Source of the DNA: Leptodactylus fallax
Taxonomy: Eukaryota; Chordata; Amphibia; Anura; Leptodactylidae
Assembly: GCA_947044405.1 (NCBI GenBank)
Contig: CAMRHE010000011.1
Location: 4,456,501-4,520,500, forward strand
Reading direction: 5' to 3'
Length of the DNA stretch: 64,000 nucleotides
Numbering within the stretch: the first letter of the stretch is position 1; each line of letters opens with the position of its first letter. A model generated the notes under the pieces. The model saw nothing but the letters and a program-made list of their open reading frames with translations, had not been told where the DNA came from and did no database searches. Position numbers and translations under genes: made by a program. Shown one piece after another: positions 63,079 through 64,000 of the stretch.

Positions 63079-64000
63079 ACACCTCCACCAGTTCTAGTTC
63101 TTAGCGTGATAATAGGCCCCGTTCCACTGATTCCAGCACAGTTGGAATTTTCTCTCTGTCCCCTACCGTTCCCGAGCAACAAGCACAGTTAGTTTTGTTT
63201 GCTAATGTGCTATTTCAGCTCTGTAATGTCAGAAGGGCAGTGACAGGCAGGGTGTGTGACTCAGAGCTCCAATCAGAGGCAGCCAGTGTCAGAGTGCAGA
63301 ATCACACCTCTTGTCTGCTCCTGCCTGACACCACCCTCCTAACGGTACTGTGTCTAAATAGCATATCAGGCACCAAAAATAACAGCAATGATTGCTCAGG
63401 AATGGCGGGGGTAGAGAAAAAATTCCAGCTGCGCCAGATTGTGGAGCTACAGCTATTAAAGGATGTAAAGAGCTGGACTTATTGGAGGTTTTGAAGGGTC
63501 CTCTTTAAGGCTGAAGACACATTGAGAACACACTGTAAAATTTCTATCGGGGAAATTCTGCAGGGTGTACCTCTGCAAAGACCACGCAAAATGTTTTTTT
63601 TCCTGTAGCCCACCTGCAGGAATTGCAGTTTCCCCTCTGCATAGCAAAGGTTGAAATGCACAAAGGGAACTGCAATTTCAACATGTGAAAACCCAAAGTG
63701 CTGGTCACTTTGCTCTGCAGGTTTTAGTCGCAGCATGTTAGTAAGACTTGTTTATCTACTATTCCGCTCCTCTAGATTGCAGCAAGCTAGCCACTGGTGA
63801 GTTCACAGCAGCAACCTGTTGTAATCCAGTCGCGTGTCACCTGGCCATAGGAGAGGTTCATAATGGGCAGTTTGGTGAACAGTCATTAGAGATGACCTTT
63901 TACCACCTCCAACAGGTCCAGTTCTTTGCATCATTTAATAGTCACTGCTCCACTGATATTCTGGAACAGCTGGAATTTTTTCTCTAGCCCCCACTATTCC
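63079..64000. repeat. Direct pair of a short interspersed repeat
   Basis: 63079-63172 (ACCTCCACCAGTTCTAGTTC, CCACTGATTCCAGCACAG, TGGAATTTTCTCTCTG) and 63898-64000 (ACCTCCAACAGGTCCAGTTC, CCACTGATATTCTGGAACAG, TGGAATTTTTTCTC) are diverged copies in the same orientation; the second runs off the window end. Between them, 63506-63735 has another M2-style segment (AAGGCTGAAGACACATTG). No CAPZA2 exon was found. Confidence 0.6.

Overview
This window reads as non-coding vertebrate DNA, almost certainly from a frog or toad. It is A/T-rich and intergenic or intronic, and dominated by interspersed repeats. The families point to an amphibian: Tc1-like elements of the fish/frog type, L2-like and Rex1-like LINEs, Ty3/gypsy remnants with solo LTRs, many hAT elements with CAG...CTG ends and 8-bp duplications, and palindromic MITEs starting TTAA-CCCC or TTAAAGGGGTTGTCC. 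There is no bacterial gene organisation, operon, CRISPR array, rRNA or tRNA. Almost every long reading frame is a decayed transposon protein or a chance frame inside a repeat.

The one host-gene piece I can support is at 60154-60192. It is a 13-codon first coding exon (MADVEDQLSDEDK) followed by a GT splice donor and preceded by a CpG-rich promoter with a TGACGTCA site. It matches the start of the F-actin capping protein alpha subunit, best CAPZA2. The roughly 60 kb to its left would then be the upstream intergenic region, and the last 3.8 kb would be intron 1.

Layout. 0.5-5 kb: a solo LTR, TTAA-type foldback elements and an L2-like tail. 5.4-7.1 kb: a complete Tc1-like element (A). 8.2-16.3 kb: a nested tower, in which Tc1-like element E is split by a full-length L2-like LINE (8274-12510) and by a 2.6-kb hAT element that itself holds a TTAA MITE. 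17-24.5 kb: MITEs, including a 406-bp near-perfect palindrome, Tc1-like B (its left terminus split by a solo LTR) and two inverted copies of an internally deleted Tc1-like element (C). 25.3-31.5 kb: a decayed minus-strand Ty3/gypsy element broken by a Tc1 insertion in the RT YLDD codons, a solo LTR and a hAT element. 32.7-35.5 kb: a MITE, a Rex1-like LINE and an L1-like 3' end. 37.5-38.4 kb: a third Tc1-C copy with an open catalytic domain. 41-48.4 kb: two hAT elements, each splitting an L2-like LINE. 48.8-53.1 kb: old repeats. 53.5-55.1 kb: a minus-strand Rex1-like LINE. 56.6-59.7 kb: Tc1-A and hAT copies. 60-64 kb: CAPZA2-like exon 1, its intron start and MITEs.

The most notable signal is modular. 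Four hAT elements with three or four different terminal types share an internal 44-bp hairpin. Three of them also carry a 31-bp minisatellite, and the hAT elements repeatedly carry splice-donor-like GGTRAGTA sites. I see no convincing new biochemical system. The interest lies in transposon structure and nesting.
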